Positions 13,138-13,700 of a stretch of 13,700 bases of DNA are shown piece after piece. A program made the position numbers and the translations under genes. The notes below the pieces were generated by a model that saw only the letters and a program-made list of their open reading frames with translations, made no database searches and had not been told where the DNA came from. This DNA comes from JADKIH01 sp031411835. Its GTDB lineage: Bacteria; Bacteroidota; Bacteroidia; AKYH767-A; 2013-40CM-41-45. The DNA lies in contig JANOBV010000145.1 of NCBI GenBank assembly GCA_031411835.1, positions 1 to 13,700 of the forward strand, given 5' to 3'. Numbering within the stretch: position 1 is the first letter of the stretch; each line of letters starts with the position of its first letter.

Positions 13138-13700
13138 ATGAGGCGTCAAGTAGATTTTTTAATAATTGGTTCAGGCATTGCCGGATTGACTTTCGCACTC
13201 AAAGTAGCGGCTCATGGTAAGGTGCTTATTATCACGAAGGCAAATGCTGATGAATCAAATACAAAGTATGCTCAGGGCGGAATTGCCGGTGTTTTGCAAA
13301 AACCGGATTCTTTCGAAGAACATATTAAAGATACATTGATTGCAGGTGCAGGATTATGTGATGAAAAAGTTGTACGTACAGTTGTAACTGAAGGCGCTGA
13401 TCGGATTAGAGAGATCATCGAATGGGGAACGCGATTCGACAAAGATGCAAGCGGAGAATATGATCTTGCTAAAGAAGGTGGACATAGCGCTCATCGTGTT
13501 TATCATTACAAAGATGCAACGGGAAATGAAATAGAACGTGCTTTATTAGAGCAGATCAAAAATCATCCGAATATTTCTTTGTACACACATTATTTTGCAC
13601 TCGATATAATTACTCAACATCATCTTGGCCAAGAAGTAAAACGTTCGAATACGGATATTGAAAGTTACGGTGCATATGCGCTTAATTTACATACAGGAGA
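13138..13700 (+). CDS. nadB: L-aspartate oxidase, N-terminal part (cut by the window end)
   Basis: An open frame runs from the ATG at 13138 without a stop to the right edge, giving 187 complete codons. NadB oxidises L-aspartate to iminoaspartate with FAD in the de novo NAD pathway, and quinolinate synthase (NadA) uses the product. Residues 5-30 are the FAD-binding Rossmann start (VDFLIIGSGIAGLTFALKV, G11-x-G13-x-x-G16). Family signatures then follow: SNTKYAQGGIAGV, HIKDTLIAGAGLCDE, and EGGHSAHRVYHYKDATG with ERALLEQIK, the flavin and substrate region shared with succinate dehydrogenase flavoproteins. The E-G-G-H-S-x-x-R pattern and the absence of a succinate-dehydrogenase type flavinylation histidine motif favour NadB. 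About two thirds of the protein is missing. The tract of 7-nt words ends just before its start codon. Confidence 0.93.
   Translation, partial: MRRQVDFLIIGSGIAGLTFALKVAAHGKVLIITKANADESNTKYAQGGIAGVLQKPDSFEEHIKDTLIAGAGLCDEKVVRTVVTEGADRIREIIEWGTRFDKDASGEYDLAKEGGHSAHRVYHYKDATGNEIERALLEQIKNHPNISLYTHYFALDIITQHHLGQEVKRSNTDIESYGAYALNLHTG

Overview
The window looks like a low-GC chromosome segment from a member of the Bacteroidota. The support is a large TonB-dependent receptor with a carboxypeptidase-regulatory N-terminus, a DUF5689-type surface lipoprotein, start codons without Shine-Dalgarno sequences, and several TAnnTTTG boxes (the Bacteroidota -7 promoter element) just upstream of genes. I cannot place it below phylum level. 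No integrase, transposase, CRISPR array, rRNA or tRNA was found.

Layout. Positions 1-5647 hold a divergent surface/secretion locus. On the minus strand a TonB-dependent receptor is followed 36 nt later by a DUF5689/OB-fold lipoprotein that ends in an intrinsic terminator. On the plus strand a secreted endonuclease/exonuclease/phosphatase-fold enzyme diverges from them. The three are plausibly one nucleic-acid or phosphoester scavenging system: binding lipoprotein, outer-membrane transporter and secreted hydrolase. Positions 5771-7553 hold a deoxyhypusine-synthase-like enzyme with an altered active site and a multi-pass membrane protein of DUF2306 type. Positions 7623-11614 hold sucA and sucB, the E1 and E2 components of the 2-oxoglutarate dehydrogenase complex of the TCA cycle, driven by a clear TACCTTTG promoter. 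A 687-nt gene-free region follows. Positions 12302-12883 (minus) hold an Nfu/NifU iron-sulfur carrier. nadB (L-aspartate oxidase, first step of de novo NAD synthesis) starts at 13138 and runs off the right edge.

The most unusual content is non-coding. (1) Positions 11707-12279 form an array of about nine GC-rich short palindromes. Its core, 11834-11980 and 12084-12229, is one diverged inverted duplication, so the palindromes are mirrored in order and spacing around a 103-nt centre. (2) Most of the other spacers carry degenerate tandem words with a fixed period of 7 or 9 nt. The word differs at each place, and in four spacers the words form the two arms of an imperfect hairpin. I know of no name for this class. 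It recalls the heptanucleotide STRR repeats described in cyanobacteria and may be a common but undercharacterised feature of Bacteroidota intergenic DNA.
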